Shown: positions 51,759 to 60,241 of the stretch, piece after piece
Layout: each line of letters begins with the position of its first letter
Position numbering within the stretch: position 1 is the first letter of the stretch
Assembly (NCBI RefSeq): GCF_900114535.1
Contig: NZ_FOTK01000028.1
Span: 21,369 to 85,368 of the forward strand
Length of the DNA stretch: 64,000 bases
Origin: Methylobacterium pseudosasicola
Lineage (GTDB): Bacteria; Pseudomonadota; Alphaproteobacteria; Rhizobiales; Beijerinckiaceae
Reading direction: 5' to 3'
Notes under the pieces: model-generated
Told to the model about the DNA's origin: nothing
Databases searched by the model: none
The model's input: only the letters and a program-made list of their open reading frames with translations
Position numbers and translations under genes: made by a program

Positions 51759-53057
51759 CTACAGCCCGAACATGCTCTGGGTCGGGGCGTGCAGCGTGAA
51801 GGCATGGCCTTCGTCGACCCAGCCGGTGCCGGCATGGCCCTGCTCGATGAAGGTGATCTCCGCGGCGCTGGACGCGTAGTAGTGGCGGCCGCTCTCGGTG
51901 TTGACGAAGCGCTCGATGGTCATCGCGCTCGCCCCGGGAGCGGAGGGATCCGCATAGGCCTCGAAGGCGACGCCGTCATAGTGGTAGCCCGAGCTGGAGC
52001 CGAGCAGGCCGTCCCGCTCGGCCGTGCTGGTCGTGTAGAAATCGTCCCCCGTCGCCGCGTTGGTGAAGTGGAACACGTCCTCGGTGCCGGTGGATCCGGT
52101 GGGCGCGGCCCAGCCGACCCCCTGATACGCGTAGGCCGGTTGGGAGGTCTTGATCGCGTCCCGCTCCGCCGTGCTGGCCGTGTAGAGGTGCTGGCCGGTG
52201 GACGCGTCGTAGAAGTGGAAGACCGGCTCAAGGCTCGCGCTCGTGCCGGTGTTCGGGTTCGCCTGGTAGGCGCGCAGATAGTCGATGTTCATCTGGGCCG
52301 GGAACGGCGTCGTCCCGTCGGCATCGCCGGGCCATGTCCCGCCGATCGCCAAGTTGGCGATCATGTACATGGGCTTGTCCAGGCTGGCGGGGGTGGGTGT
52401 CCGATAGACCTCCTGGCCGTCATAGTAGAAGGCCAGGCTGTCCGGCTCCCAATCGACCCCGTAGGTGTGGAATCCGCCGCTCATGTCGGCGACCTGCGAC
52501 ACGCCCTGGCTCAGGGTGTGGTTGCCCGGGGTCTGGCCCGGCGCGAGGCTGTGCACGCTGGTGTAGAGCGTGCCGGGATCGTGCCCGAGCATCTCCATCA
52601 CGTCGATCTCGGGCGGCCAGGACCCGTCCTTGGCGAGCAGCCAGAAGGCCGGCCACACCCCCTGCCCGGCCGGCAGCTCCGCCCGCATCTCGAAGTAGCC
52701 GTAGGTCTGGCTGAAGCTGTGAGACGTGTTGATCATCCCGGACGTGTAGGGCTGGCCGCCCAGGTCCGGGCGCAGCGCCGGGTCGGACGGCGCCGCCGTG
52801 ATCGTCAGGATGCCGTCATGGACGCCGAACGGGTTCGGCAGCGCCGCGCCGCTCCCACCCACGAGATGGTCGGCCCGGAGGTACCATTCCTGCTCCTGGT
52901 TGAACGGGCGCGTTCCCGTGGCCGTGACATAGCTGCCCCATTGCGGGCCGCCCGCCGTGTCGAGGCCCGAGGTCTCGTTCCAGAGGTCGAGGGTGTTGAA
53001 CTCGGCGCTGTAGGTAAGCGTCGCGGTCTGCGTGAGGTTGTTGGGATCGATCGGCAT
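51759..53057 (-). CDS. GH16 glycoside hydrolase with three C-terminal DUF5648-like repeats
   Basis: 432 residues. Residues ~15-270 are a family 16 beta-jelly-roll glycanase with the catalytic motif PEIDVMEM: nucleophile Glu150, Asp152, acid/base Glu155. Three repeats of ~48 residues follow from ~278: VFHFYDASTGQHLYTASTAE, VFHFTNAATGDDFYTTSTAE, IERFVNTESGRHYYASSAAE. No signal peptide is present. The neighbouring type I secretion genes suggest export by a C-terminal signal, as for rhizobial ExsH/PlyA-type exopolysaccharide depolymerases. A 17-base palindrome lies 40 bases upstream. Confidence 0.9.
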   Translation of the reverse strand: MPIDPNNLTQTATLTYSAEFNTLDLWNETSGLDTAGGPQWGSYVTATGTRPFNQEQEWYLRADHLVGGSGAALPNPFGVHDGILTITAAPSDPALRPDLGGQPYTSGMINTSHSFSQTYGYFEMRAELPAGQGVWPAFWLLAKDGSWPPEIDVMEMLGHDPGTLYTSVHSLAPGQTPGNHTLSQGVSQVADMSGGFHTYGVDWEPDSLAFYYDGQEVYRTPTPASLDKPMYMIANLAIGGTWPGDADGTTPFPAQMNIDYLRAYQANPNTGTSASLEPVFHFYDASTGQHLYTASTAERDAIKTSQPAYAYQGVGWAAPTGSTGTEDVFHFTNAATGDDFYTTSTAERDGLLGSSSGYHYDGVAFEAYADPSAPGASAMTIERFVNTESGRHYYASSAAEITFIEQGHAGTGWVDEGHAFTLHAPTQSMFGL

Positions 53058-53096
53058 CGGGGCTGGCCTGTCGGTTCCGCCGGATCACGGTCTGTA

Positions 53097-53113
53097 TGCA
53101 ATCAAGGGTTGCA
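53097..53113. promoter_or_regulatory. Palindromic operator candidate upstream of the glycanase
   Basis: TGCAATCAAGGGTTGCA: half-sites TGCAAT and GTTGCA (one mismatch) around a 5-base centre, 40 bases before the GH16 start codon. It matches 15 of 17 bases with the site at 56421 upstream of the secretion genes. Confidence 0.55.
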
Positions 53114-53151
53114 ATATTCCTGCCGGCGAGGCCGACGGCCCTACGTCTCGC

Positions 53152-54468
53152 CTATTTTTCGCGAAACGCCCGGCGCGCCTGATCGACCAGGGGCTTGGTG
53201 AGATACGACAGCACCGTCCGGTCGGCGGTGCGGATGAAGGCCTCCACCGGCATGCCGGGCATCAGCTTGGCGCCGTCGAGGCGGCCCAGCTCATCCTTGG
53301 TCACGCCCAGGCGCACGAGGTAGTAGAAACTGCCGGTCCGCTTGTCCTCGCTGACATCGGCGGCGATCCGGGTGACCCGGCCGTTGAGCTCCGGCGTCGT
53401 CCGCTGGTCGAGGCCCGGGAAGCGCAGGCCGGCCGCCTGGCCGGTCTGCAGCCGGTCGATGTCCTGGGGCGCGACCCGGACCTCGGCCACCAGGGAATCG
53501 GCGTTCGGCACGATCAGCAGGATCGGCTCGCCCGGTGAGATCACGCCGCCCCTTGTATGGACCGCGAGCTCGTGCACGTAGCCGGTCTGCGGCGCGCGGA
53601 TCTCGATGCGCTGGAGCTGGTCGAAGGCGGCGATCCGCTGCTCGGTCAGGGTCGCGGCCTTGGCGCGGTTTTCGGCCAGCTCCTTGGCGACGTCGCTGCG
53701 CAGGTTCTGCTCGAGCTGGATGATCTGCAGCTCGGTCTCCGAGACCTTGCCCTTGGTCTGGGCGATATTGGCCACCAGGACCCCGCGCTCGCCCTTGAGG
53801 CGGGACATGTCGCGCTGGAGGCTGGTAAGCCGGGTCAGCTGGATCAGGTTCTTCTTCCAGAGATCCTCGACGCCTTCGTATTCCCGCCCGATGATCGCGG
53901 TCTCCTGCTCCTTGGCGGCGGCCTGCTCGACTAGGCCCTTGATCTCCTCGCGCAGCTGGCCGATCCGCTCGCGCAGCTGCGCCTTCTGGCCCTGGAGCGC
54001 GTCGCGGCGGAAACGGAACAGCTTGCGCTCGCCGTCGACGATCCGGGCGACCTCCGGCCCCGCTCCGGCGAGCTCGGCCGGGAAGGCGGGCTCGTCGCGG
54101 CCGTCGCGCTCGGCCTCCAGGCGGGCGTTGCGAGCGGCGATCTCCCACAGGCTCTTGGTGACGCTGTCGTAGGTGGCCCGGGTGGTGGTGGCATCCAGCC
54201 GAACCAGCAGGTCGCCGGCCTGGACGCGGGCGCCCTCCTGGATCGGCAATTCGGCGACCACGCCGCCGGTCGGGTGCTGGACCTTCTTGATGCTGCTCTC
54301 AACCACCAGGGAGCCGGTGGCGATGATCGCCCCCGATAGTTCCGTGGTGGCGGTCCAGGCGCCGGTGCCGGTGGCCAGCACGATCACGGCGGCGACGCCG
54401 ACGACGTGCCGCCGGAGCGAGCGCCGGGTCTCGCGGGTCGGGTCGTCGGAGGCTTGGTCCCGGGTCAT
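53152..54468 (-). CDS. HlyD-family type I secretion periplasmic adaptor (PrtE-like)
   Basis: 438 residues from ATG 54468 (ATGA overlap with the ABC gene). One TM helix (~22-42) is followed by lipoyl/barrel halves GAIIATGSLVVESSIKKVQH and RIEIRAPQTGYVHELAVHT, separated by a ~190-residue coiled coil. The C-terminal barrel ends with LMPGMPVEAFIRTADRTVLS. It bridges the inner-membrane ATPase to a TolC-type outer-membrane channel, which is not in this window. It appears intact although its partner ATPase is interrupted. Confidence 0.92.
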   Translation of the reverse strand: MTRDQASDDPTRETRRSLRRHVVGVAAVIVLATGTGAWTATTELSGAIIATGSLVVESSIKKVQHPTGGVVAELPIQEGARVQAGDLLVRLDATTTRATYDSVTKSLWEIAARNARLEAERDGRDEPAFPAELAGAGPEVARIVDGERKLFRFRRDALQGQKAQLRERIGQLREEIKGLVEQAAAKEQETAIIGREYEGVEDLWKKNLIQLTRLTSLQRDMSRLKGERGVLVANIAQTKGKVSETELQIIQLEQNLRSDVAKELAENRAKAATLTEQRIAAFDQLQRIEIRAPQTGYVHELAVHTRGGVISPGEPILLIVPNADSLVAEVRVAPQDIDRLQTGQAAGLRFPGLDQRTTPELNGRVTRIAADVSEDKRTGSFYYLVRLGVTKDELGRLDGAKLMPGMPVEAFIRTADRTVLSYLTKPLVDQARRAFREK

Positions 54469-56189
54469 GCGACCCTCGCGGGGGGCGGCCGGGTCAGGGC
54501 GCCCAGCTGCGCCAGGACTTCGTCGCGCGGCCCATGCAGCCGCACCCGGCCCTCGCCCAGGACTAGGATGCGGTCGACCGAAGCGAGCGCGCTCGGCCGG
54601 TGGGCGATCACCACCACGATGCCGCCCCGGGCGCGCACGCCCTGGACGGCCGCCGACAGGGCGCGGTCGCCGTCGACATCGAGGTTGGAGTTCGGCTCGT
54701 CGAGCACCACCAGGAACGGGTCGCCGTAGAGCGCCCGCGCCAGCGCGATCCGCTGGCGCTGGCCGCCCGACAGGCCGAGTCCGCCGGCGCCGACCCGGGC
54801 GTCGTAGCCGCCCGGCAGGCGCAGCACGACCTCGTGGACGCCCGCCGCCTTCGCGGCCGCTTGCAGGGCCTCCGGGTCGGGCGCGGGATCGAACCGGGTG
54901 ATGTTCTCCGCGATGGTGCCGTCGAACATCGCTATGTCCTACGGCAGATAGCCGACGGCGCGACCGAGGGCGTCGGGATCCCACTGGTCGATCGCCGCGC
55001 CGTCGAGGCGGATCACCCCGCGGACCGGCCGGGCCAGGCCGACCAGCGCCCGGGCGAAGGTGGACTTGCCCGAGCCGCTGGCGCCGATCACCCCGAGGGC
55101 GCTGCCGGGGGCGAGGGCGACGTTGACGTCGTGCAGGATCAGGCTGTCGGTCCCAGGGGCGGCGATCGACAGGGCGGTCACGCGCACGCTCTCCCGGGGC
55201 GCCGACAGGGGCGTCAGGGCCTCCGGCTCCCGCCGGGGCAGGAAGGCCACCAGCCGGCTCCAGGCCTGCCGGGCGGCCGAGAACGACTTCCAGTTGGCGA
55301 TGGCGAGATCCACCGGGGCCAGCGCCCGGGCCGACAGGATCGTGGCGGCCAGCATCACGCCGGCGGTGGCCTCCTCCCGCACCACCAGATAGGCGCCGAG
55401 CCCCAGGATCCCGGATTGCAGAACCGTGCGCAGCAGCCGCGCCATCGCCCCGAAGCCGATGGCCAAGTCGTTGCCATAGGTGGCGACATCAAGGTTTTCG
55501 CGGGTCCGGGCCTGCCAGAGAGCCGCCACCCGCGACCGCATCCCCAGCGCGCAGAGCAGCGGCGCGGTCCGGTGCGCCATATCGGTGAAGGACCGGCGCG
55601 CGCCGGCGACCCGCACGGTCTCCCGGGTGGTCTCGGCGGAGGCCCAGTCGGTCAGGATCGTCAGGGCGCAGAGGACCAGCGCGCCCGCCGCGATCGCCGC
55701 CCCGAGCCAGGGATGGAACAGGAAGCAGACCGCGATGTAGAGCGGCACCCAGGGCAGGTCGAAGAAGGCGGTGAGCGCCAGGCTCGACACGAAGCCCCGG
55801 ACGGTGTCGAGGTCGCGGAGCGCCTGGGGGCCGTCGTCGCCGTTGGGCATCTCGGAGCCGCGCGCCAGCAGGGTCCGGAAGATCCGCGGGCCGAGGCGCT
55901 CGTCCACGAGGCGGCCGAACCGCGACAGGATCCGGGCGCGGAACACTTCGAACACGCTCTGGATCAGGAACAGCATCAACGCGATGCCGGCGAGCCCGAC
56001 CAGGGTGGCGATGCTCCGGCTCGGCAACACCCGGTCGTAGACCTGGAGCATGAAGATCGGGGCTGTCAGCATCAGCAGGTTGATCAGGCCGCTGACGATC
56101 ATCACGGTGATCAGGGCGGCGCGCCCGGCCCGGATGGCGGCCCAGAATTCCCGGCTCTTCGCAACACGCAACACGCGTTCGTCGGTCAC
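54465..56189 (-). pseudogene. Type I secretion ABC transporter (PrtD-like) interrupted by an in-frame TAG
   Basis: 574 codons if the stop is ignored; GTG start at 56189 with GGGGAA upstream. Codons 1-416 hold the membrane domain and Walker A (GASGSGKST, 369-377), ending AVGYLP. Codon 417 (bases 54941-54939) is TAG where PrtD-type proteins have the Q-loop Gln (GYLPQDVELF). Reading resumes in the same frame with MFDGTIAENI, signature LSGGQRQRIALARAL, Walker B VVLDEPNSNLD and switch VVIAHRPSAL. CAG to TAG is a single change. Without readthrough the ATPase is dead; the downstream half might be translated from ATG 54929. Confidence 0.88.
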
Positions 56190-56262
56190 AGGACGATTCC
56201 CCGAAGTCTCGGTGCGGAAGCCCCGAGAGAACCCAGCCGCAGGGGGGACAGGGGCCCGGCCG

Positions 56263-56388
56263 TCAGATGCCGGGATTCGCGCGCGCGCCGGTCGAGGGCG
56301 AGGTCATAGGCAGGCGTGCGCCGGGGTCCATGCGCCATTCGAGCTGGCGCGATGCGGGGCCGGGTCTTGGGGCTCGAAAACGCAACAT
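56263..56388 (-). CDS. Possible small ORF in the secretion-operon leader
   Basis: 41 codons from ATG 56388, with GGAG 6 bases upstream. The product is short, Arg/Pro-rich and has no signal or membrane segment; no family is recognised. Position between the palindrome and the transporter gene is the only contextual support. It could be a leader peptide or chance. Confidence 0.22.
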   Translation of the reverse strand: MLRFRAPRPGPASRQLEWRMDPGARLPMTSPSTGARANPGI

Positions 56389-56420
56389 GACCATCTCCGG
56401 GTTCATGACGTAACCCGTGA

Positions 56421-56437
56421 TGCAACTAAGGGTTGCA
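56421..56437. promoter_or_regulatory. Perfect palindromic operator candidate upstream of the secretion genes
   Basis: TGCAACTAAGGGTTGCA: perfect half-sites TGCAAC/GTTGCA around a 5-base centre, 232 bases before the ATPase start. It shares its sequence with the site at 53097 in front of the glycanase, suggesting common regulation of the enzyme and its exporter. Confidence 0.6.
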
Positions 56438-56566
56438 AAAATTGACATCGGTAGGGAATACCGGGATTTTTGACAGGGCTCCGATCGAGCGTCGTGGCTC
56501 AAGCCGCCGAATCCGGTGAGAGGCCGCACCTGCAACGCCAGAAGGACATGTCGGCCGCGAAGGCTG

Positions 56567-57295
56567 TCAGCGCTGTCCCTGCGCGTCGGCCGGGCGCCAG
56601 CGGTCGAGTTCCCGGTCGATGGCGCCCTCGGTGCCGCGCAAGAATTCCGCCGCCGGCAGGCCGGGGGCGAGGGCGGCGAGGTAGCTGACCACGATGGTGC
56701 CGGCCCGGGTGGCCGCGCCGCGGGGCCAGAACAGGCCCGAATTCACCGCCACTGGCACCACCGGCAGGCGCAGCCGGCCGTAAAGCAGCTCCACGCCGCG
56801 CTTGAATTGCAGCGGATCGCCGGCCCGGCCCCGTGTGCCCTCCGGGAAGATCAGCACCGAGCGGCCCGCCGCGACGGCCGCCTGGCTGCCCTCGATGATC
56901 GCCCGCAGGGCCTGGGTGCCGTTGGCGCGGTCGATCACGATCATCGGCGAGCGCCGCAGGAACCAGCCGACCACCGGGATCGCCAGCAACTCCCGCTTGG
57001 CCACGATGGCCACGTCCGGGACCAGCACCAGGAAGGCCAGCGTCTCCCAGGTGGATTGGTGGTTGGCCACGAGCAGGCAGGGCTCGGCCGGCAGGTGCTC
57101 GCGCCCCTCCTCGACGTAGCGCAGCCCGACGATCCGGTGCAGGCCCGCCAGGACTCCCCGCGCCCAGAGCCGCGCCGCCGTGCGGACCGGCCGCGCCGGC
57201 GCCCCGGCGAGCGCCAGGACCGCCAGCGGCGCGACGAACAGGGCTGTCCAGGCGGTCCAGTACGCGACGAACAGGAGGGAACGGGTATGCGCCAA
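56567..57295 (-). CDS. plsC: 1-acyl-sn-glycerol-3-phosphate acyltransferase (PlsC family)
   Basis: 242 residues from TTG 57295 with GAGG 8 bases upstream. An N-terminal hydrophobic anchor (8-30), then the acyltransferase motifs: ANHQSTWE (catalytic His79, Glu84), FPEGTR (150-155) and a late VPVAVNSG. It transfers an acyl group to lysophosphatidic acid at the inner membrane, giving phosphatidic acid. It stands alone, divergent from the hybrid kinase. Not evidently linked to the neighbouring secretion genes. Confidence 0.9.
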   Translation of the reverse strand: MAHTRSLLFVAYWTAWTALFVAPLAVLALAGAPARPVRTAARLWARGVLAGLHRIVGLRYVEEGREHLPAEPCLLVANHQSTWETLAFLVLVPDVAIVAKRELLAIPVVGWFLRRSPMIVIDRANGTQALRAIIEGSQAAVAAGRSVLIFPEGTRGRAGDPLQFKRGVELLYGRLRLPVVPVAVNSGLFWPRGAATRAGTIVVSYLAALAPGLPAAEFLRGTEGAIDRELDRWRPADAQGQR

Positions 57296-57601
57296 GGTCG
57301 GGCCTCACGTCGGGCCCGGGGCGGGGCAGGTCATCGGCATAGCGCCTCGCGGAGCGTGGTGCACGGCAATTCAGCCGGACTTCACCACCGCCAGCGCTAT
57401 CATCGGGGGCTTTCGACCGCTAACGCACACGTCGATCCGTCGATCCGTTCCCGAAACGACGGCTGAGGACTTGGTGTCGCCCGCCGCGGGCGCGATAGAG
57501 GCCGCGCGCGGCAATCCCCGGGCCGAATTCGAGAACGGCTGCGCCTGCAAGTGCGTTATCGAAGGGTTTGGCGAGCGGGCGCGAGCGCGAAGGAGACCGG
57601 G
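57296..57601. other. Divergent intergenic region (acyltransferase / hybrid kinase)
   Basis: 306 bases that should contain promoters in both directions. No convincing consensus promoter, hairpin or small gene was found. If the kinase starts at GTG 57551 instead of TTG 57602, the region shrinks by 51 bases. Confidence 0.45.
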
Positions 57602-60127
57602 TTGGCCAGGGTGACGGGGCGTGCGGGTGACGAAGGCGCTCTGTCGAACGAGCGGGCGAGCGGGCCGGCTTCCATCGCGGGCGGTGGGGCGACGGGCACC
57701 GTCATGCGGGCCTTCGACTGGTCGTCCTCGAGTCTCGGGGCGCCCGAGGGCTGGCCCCAGTGGCTGCGCGCCGCCGTCAGCCTGATGCAGGGCTCCGGCT
57801 TCCCAATGTTCGTGGCCGCCGGGCCGGATCTGCGCTTCCTCTACAACGACGCCTACACCGACCTCCTCGGCAGCAAGCACCCGGCCGCGATGGGCGCGCG
57901 CCTCCGGGACGTCTGGGCGGAGATCTGGTCCGACCTCGCGCCCTTCGTCGAGGCGGCGATGGCCGGCGAGGCGACCTGGGTCGAGAACCTGCCTCTGGTC
58001 ATCAACCGCCACGGCTACGACGAGGAGACCTGGTTCACCCTCTCCTGCGCGCCGCTCAGGGATGAGACCGGTGCGGTGGCGGGCCTGTTCTGCACCTGCA
58101 CGGAGACGACCGGCCGGATGCGGGCCGAGACCGCGTTGCGCGAGAGCGAGGCGCGGTTCCGCAACATGGCCGACCACGCCCCGGTGATGATGTGGGTGAC
58201 CGGTGCGGACGGGGGTTGCACCTACCTCAACCGCCGCTGGTACGAATATACCGGCCAGACCGAGGACGAGAGCCTAGGTCTCGGCTGGCTCGACGCGGTC
58301 CACCCGGACGACCGGGACGCCTCGGGCCGGGCGTTCCTGACCGCCAATGCCCGGCACGGCGCGTTCCGGGTCGAGTTCCGCTTGCGCGGCGCGGATGGCC
58401 GCTACCGCTGGTTCATCGACGCGGCCCAGCCCCGCATCGGCGAGGATGGTGGCTTTCGCGGCTATATCGGCTCGGTCACCGATATCCACGACCGCAAGGC
58501 CGCCGAGGAGCGCTTGGTCGAGACCACCCGCCGGCTCGACGCCATCCTCAACAACACCTCGCAGGCGATCTTCCTGATGGATGACCGCCAGCACTGCAGC
58601 TACATGAACCGCGCCGCCGAGGCGCTGACCGGCTTCACCCTGGAGGAGACCGAGGGCCGCGCCCTGCACGACGTGGTCCACCACACCCGGCCGGACGGAT
58701 CGCCCTACCCGCTCTGCGAATGCCCGATCGATCAGGCTTTCCCGGAGAACGAGTGCGAGCAGGGCGAGGAGGTCTTCGTCCACAAGGACGGCTCGTTCTA
58801 CCCGGTCGGCTTCACCGCGAGCCCGATCCGGAACGAGCGCGGCGCGGCGATCGGCACCGTCATCGAAGCCCGCAACATCGAGGGGGAGCTGCGCGCCAAG
58901 GCCGCCCTGGAGGCGTTCAACGCCACTCTGGAGCGGCGCGTGGAGGAGGAGGCCGCCGAGCGCGCGAAGGTCGAGGAGGCCCTGCGGCAATCGCAGAAGA
59001 TGGAGGCGGTCGGCCAATTGACCGGCGGCATCGCCCACGACTTCAACAATCTGCTCACCGGCATCTCGGGCAGCCTGGAACTCCTGCAGACCCGCATGAG
59101 CCAGGGCCGGATGACCGACCTCGACCGCTACATGACTGCCGCCCAGGGGGCGGCCAAGCGGGCGGCGGCGCTGACTCACCGCCTGCTCGCCTTCTCGCGC
59201 CGCCAGACCCTCGACCCGAAGCCCACCGATGTGAACGCCCTGGTCCACGGTATGGAGGAGCTGGTCCGCCGGACCGTCGGCCCGTCCATCCATATCGAGG
59301 TGGTGGGCTCGGCCGGCCTCTGGCCCGCCCTGGTCGATCCGGGCCAGCTCGAGAACGGGCTCCTGAACCTGTGCATCAACGCCCGGGACGCCATGCCGGA
59401 GGGCGGGCGCATCACCATCGAGACCGCCAATCGCTGGCTCGACGACCGCGCCGCCCGGGAGCGCGACCTGCCGCACGGCCAGTACCTGTCGCTGTGCGTG
59501 ACCGATACCGGGACCGGCATGCCCCCGGAGGTGATCGCCAAGGCCTTCGACCCGTTCTTCACCACCAAGCCGATCGGGCAAGGCACCGGCCTCGGCCTGT
59601 CGATGATCTACGGCTTCGCCCGGCAATCCGGCGGGCAGGTGCGGATCTATTCCGAGGTCGGTCAGGGGACGACCGTGTGCCTCTACCTGCCGCGCTTCCA
59701 CGGCGACCTCGCCGCGGCGTCCGCGATGCCGGAGCTCGCCCCGGCGCCCAGGGCCGAGCAGGGCGAGACGGTCCTGGTCATCGACGACGAGCCCTCCGTC
59801 CGCATGCTGGTGACCGAGATCCTGGAGGATCTGGGCTATCGGGCGATCGAGGCCGCGGACGGTCCGTCCGGGCTGAAGGTCCTGCAATCGGATGCGCGCA
59901 TCGACCTGCTGATCACCGATGTCGGCCTGCCCGGCGGCATGAACGGCCGGCAGGTGGCCGACGCCGCCCGCGAAACCCGGCCCGGGCTGAAGGTGTTGTT
60001 CATCACCGGCTATGCCGAGAACGCCGCGGTTGGCAACGGATACCTGGACGACGGCATGCAGGTGCTCACCAAGCCCTTCGTGATCGAGGCCCTGGCCTCG
60101 CGCATCCGGACCATGATCGAGGCGTGA
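57602..60127 (+). CDS. PAS-domain hybrid sensor histidine kinase/response regulator
   Basis: 841 residues from TTG 57602, with AAGGAG 6 bases upstream; the frame extends to GTG 57551. Order: N-terminal PAS-like domain (~35-170), PAS domain 2 (~178-305, TYLNRRWYEYTGQTEDESLG), PAS 3 (~310-430), short coiled coil, HisKA with His479 (GGIAHDFNNLL), HATPase (NARDAMPEGG, DTGTGMP, GQGTGLGLSMIYG) and a C-terminal receiver with Asp773 (LLITDVGLPGG). No transmembrane helix, so a soluble sensor. Followed by a kaiC-like gene and a second hybrid kinase. Confidence 0.92.
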   Translation: MARVTGRAGDEGALSNERASGPASIAGGGATGTVMRAFDWSSSSLGAPEGWPQWLRAAVSLMQGSGFPMFVAAGPDLRFLYNDAYTDLLGSKHPAAMGARLRDVWAEIWSDLAPFVEAAMAGEATWVENLPLVINRHGYDEETWFTLSCAPLRDETGAVAGLFCTCTETTGRMRAETALRESEARFRNMADHAPVMMWVTGADGGCTYLNRRWYEYTGQTEDESLGLGWLDAVHPDDRDASGRAFLTANARHGAFRVEFRLRGADGRYRWFIDAAQPRIGEDGGFRGYIGSVTDIHDRKAAEERLVETTRRLDAILNNTSQAIFLMDDRQHCSYMNRAAEALTGFTLEETEGRALHDVVHHTRPDGSPYPLCECPIDQAFPENECEQGEEVFVHKDGSFYPVGFTASPIRNERGAAIGTVIEARNIEGELRAKAALEAFNATLERRVEEEAAERAKVEEALRQSQKMEAVGQLTGGIAHDFNNLLTGISGSLELLQTRMSQGRMTDLDRYMTAAQGAAKRAAALTHRLLAFSRRQTLDPKPTDVNALVHGMEELVRRTVGPSIHIEVVGSAGLWPALVDPGQLENGLLNLCINARDAMPEGGRITIETANRWLDDRAARERDLPHGQYLSLCVTDTGTGMPPEVIAKAFDPFFTTKPIGQGTGLGLSMIYGFARQSGGQVRIYSEVGQGTTVCLYLPRFHGDLAAASAMPELAPAPRAEQGETVLVIDDEPSVRMLVTEILEDLGYRAIEAADGPSGLKVLQSDARIDLLITDVGLPGGMNGRQVADAARETRPGLKVLFITGYAENAAVGNGYLDDGMQVLTKPFVIEALASRIRTMIEA

Positions 60128-60241
60128 TGTCTGTCCAGGCGCCATCCCGGCAGTTTGTTTGCCTCACGACTGCGTCGCTGCCGGCACTGACAAGGCCTGG
60201 CGCGCCCGCTACCGTGCACGTCGCGCGGGCGGGGCCGGACA

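Larger units (their letters stand above)
56190..56566. other. Leader/promoter region of the secretion genes
   Basis: 377 bases between the secretion ATPase start and the stop of the acyltransferase (both minus strand). It holds the palindrome at 56421-56437, an AT-rich stretch around 56430-56475 and a possible 41-codon frame (56263-56388). The unusually long 230-base leader between palindrome and ATPase start is unexplained apart from that small frame. Confidence 0.55.

Noticed and set aside
54465..54929. Independent 154-residue ABC ATPase gene
   Set aside because: It is in frame with the upstream secretion ATPase, lacks Walker A, and begins right after the in-frame TAG; better read as the second half of the interrupted gene.
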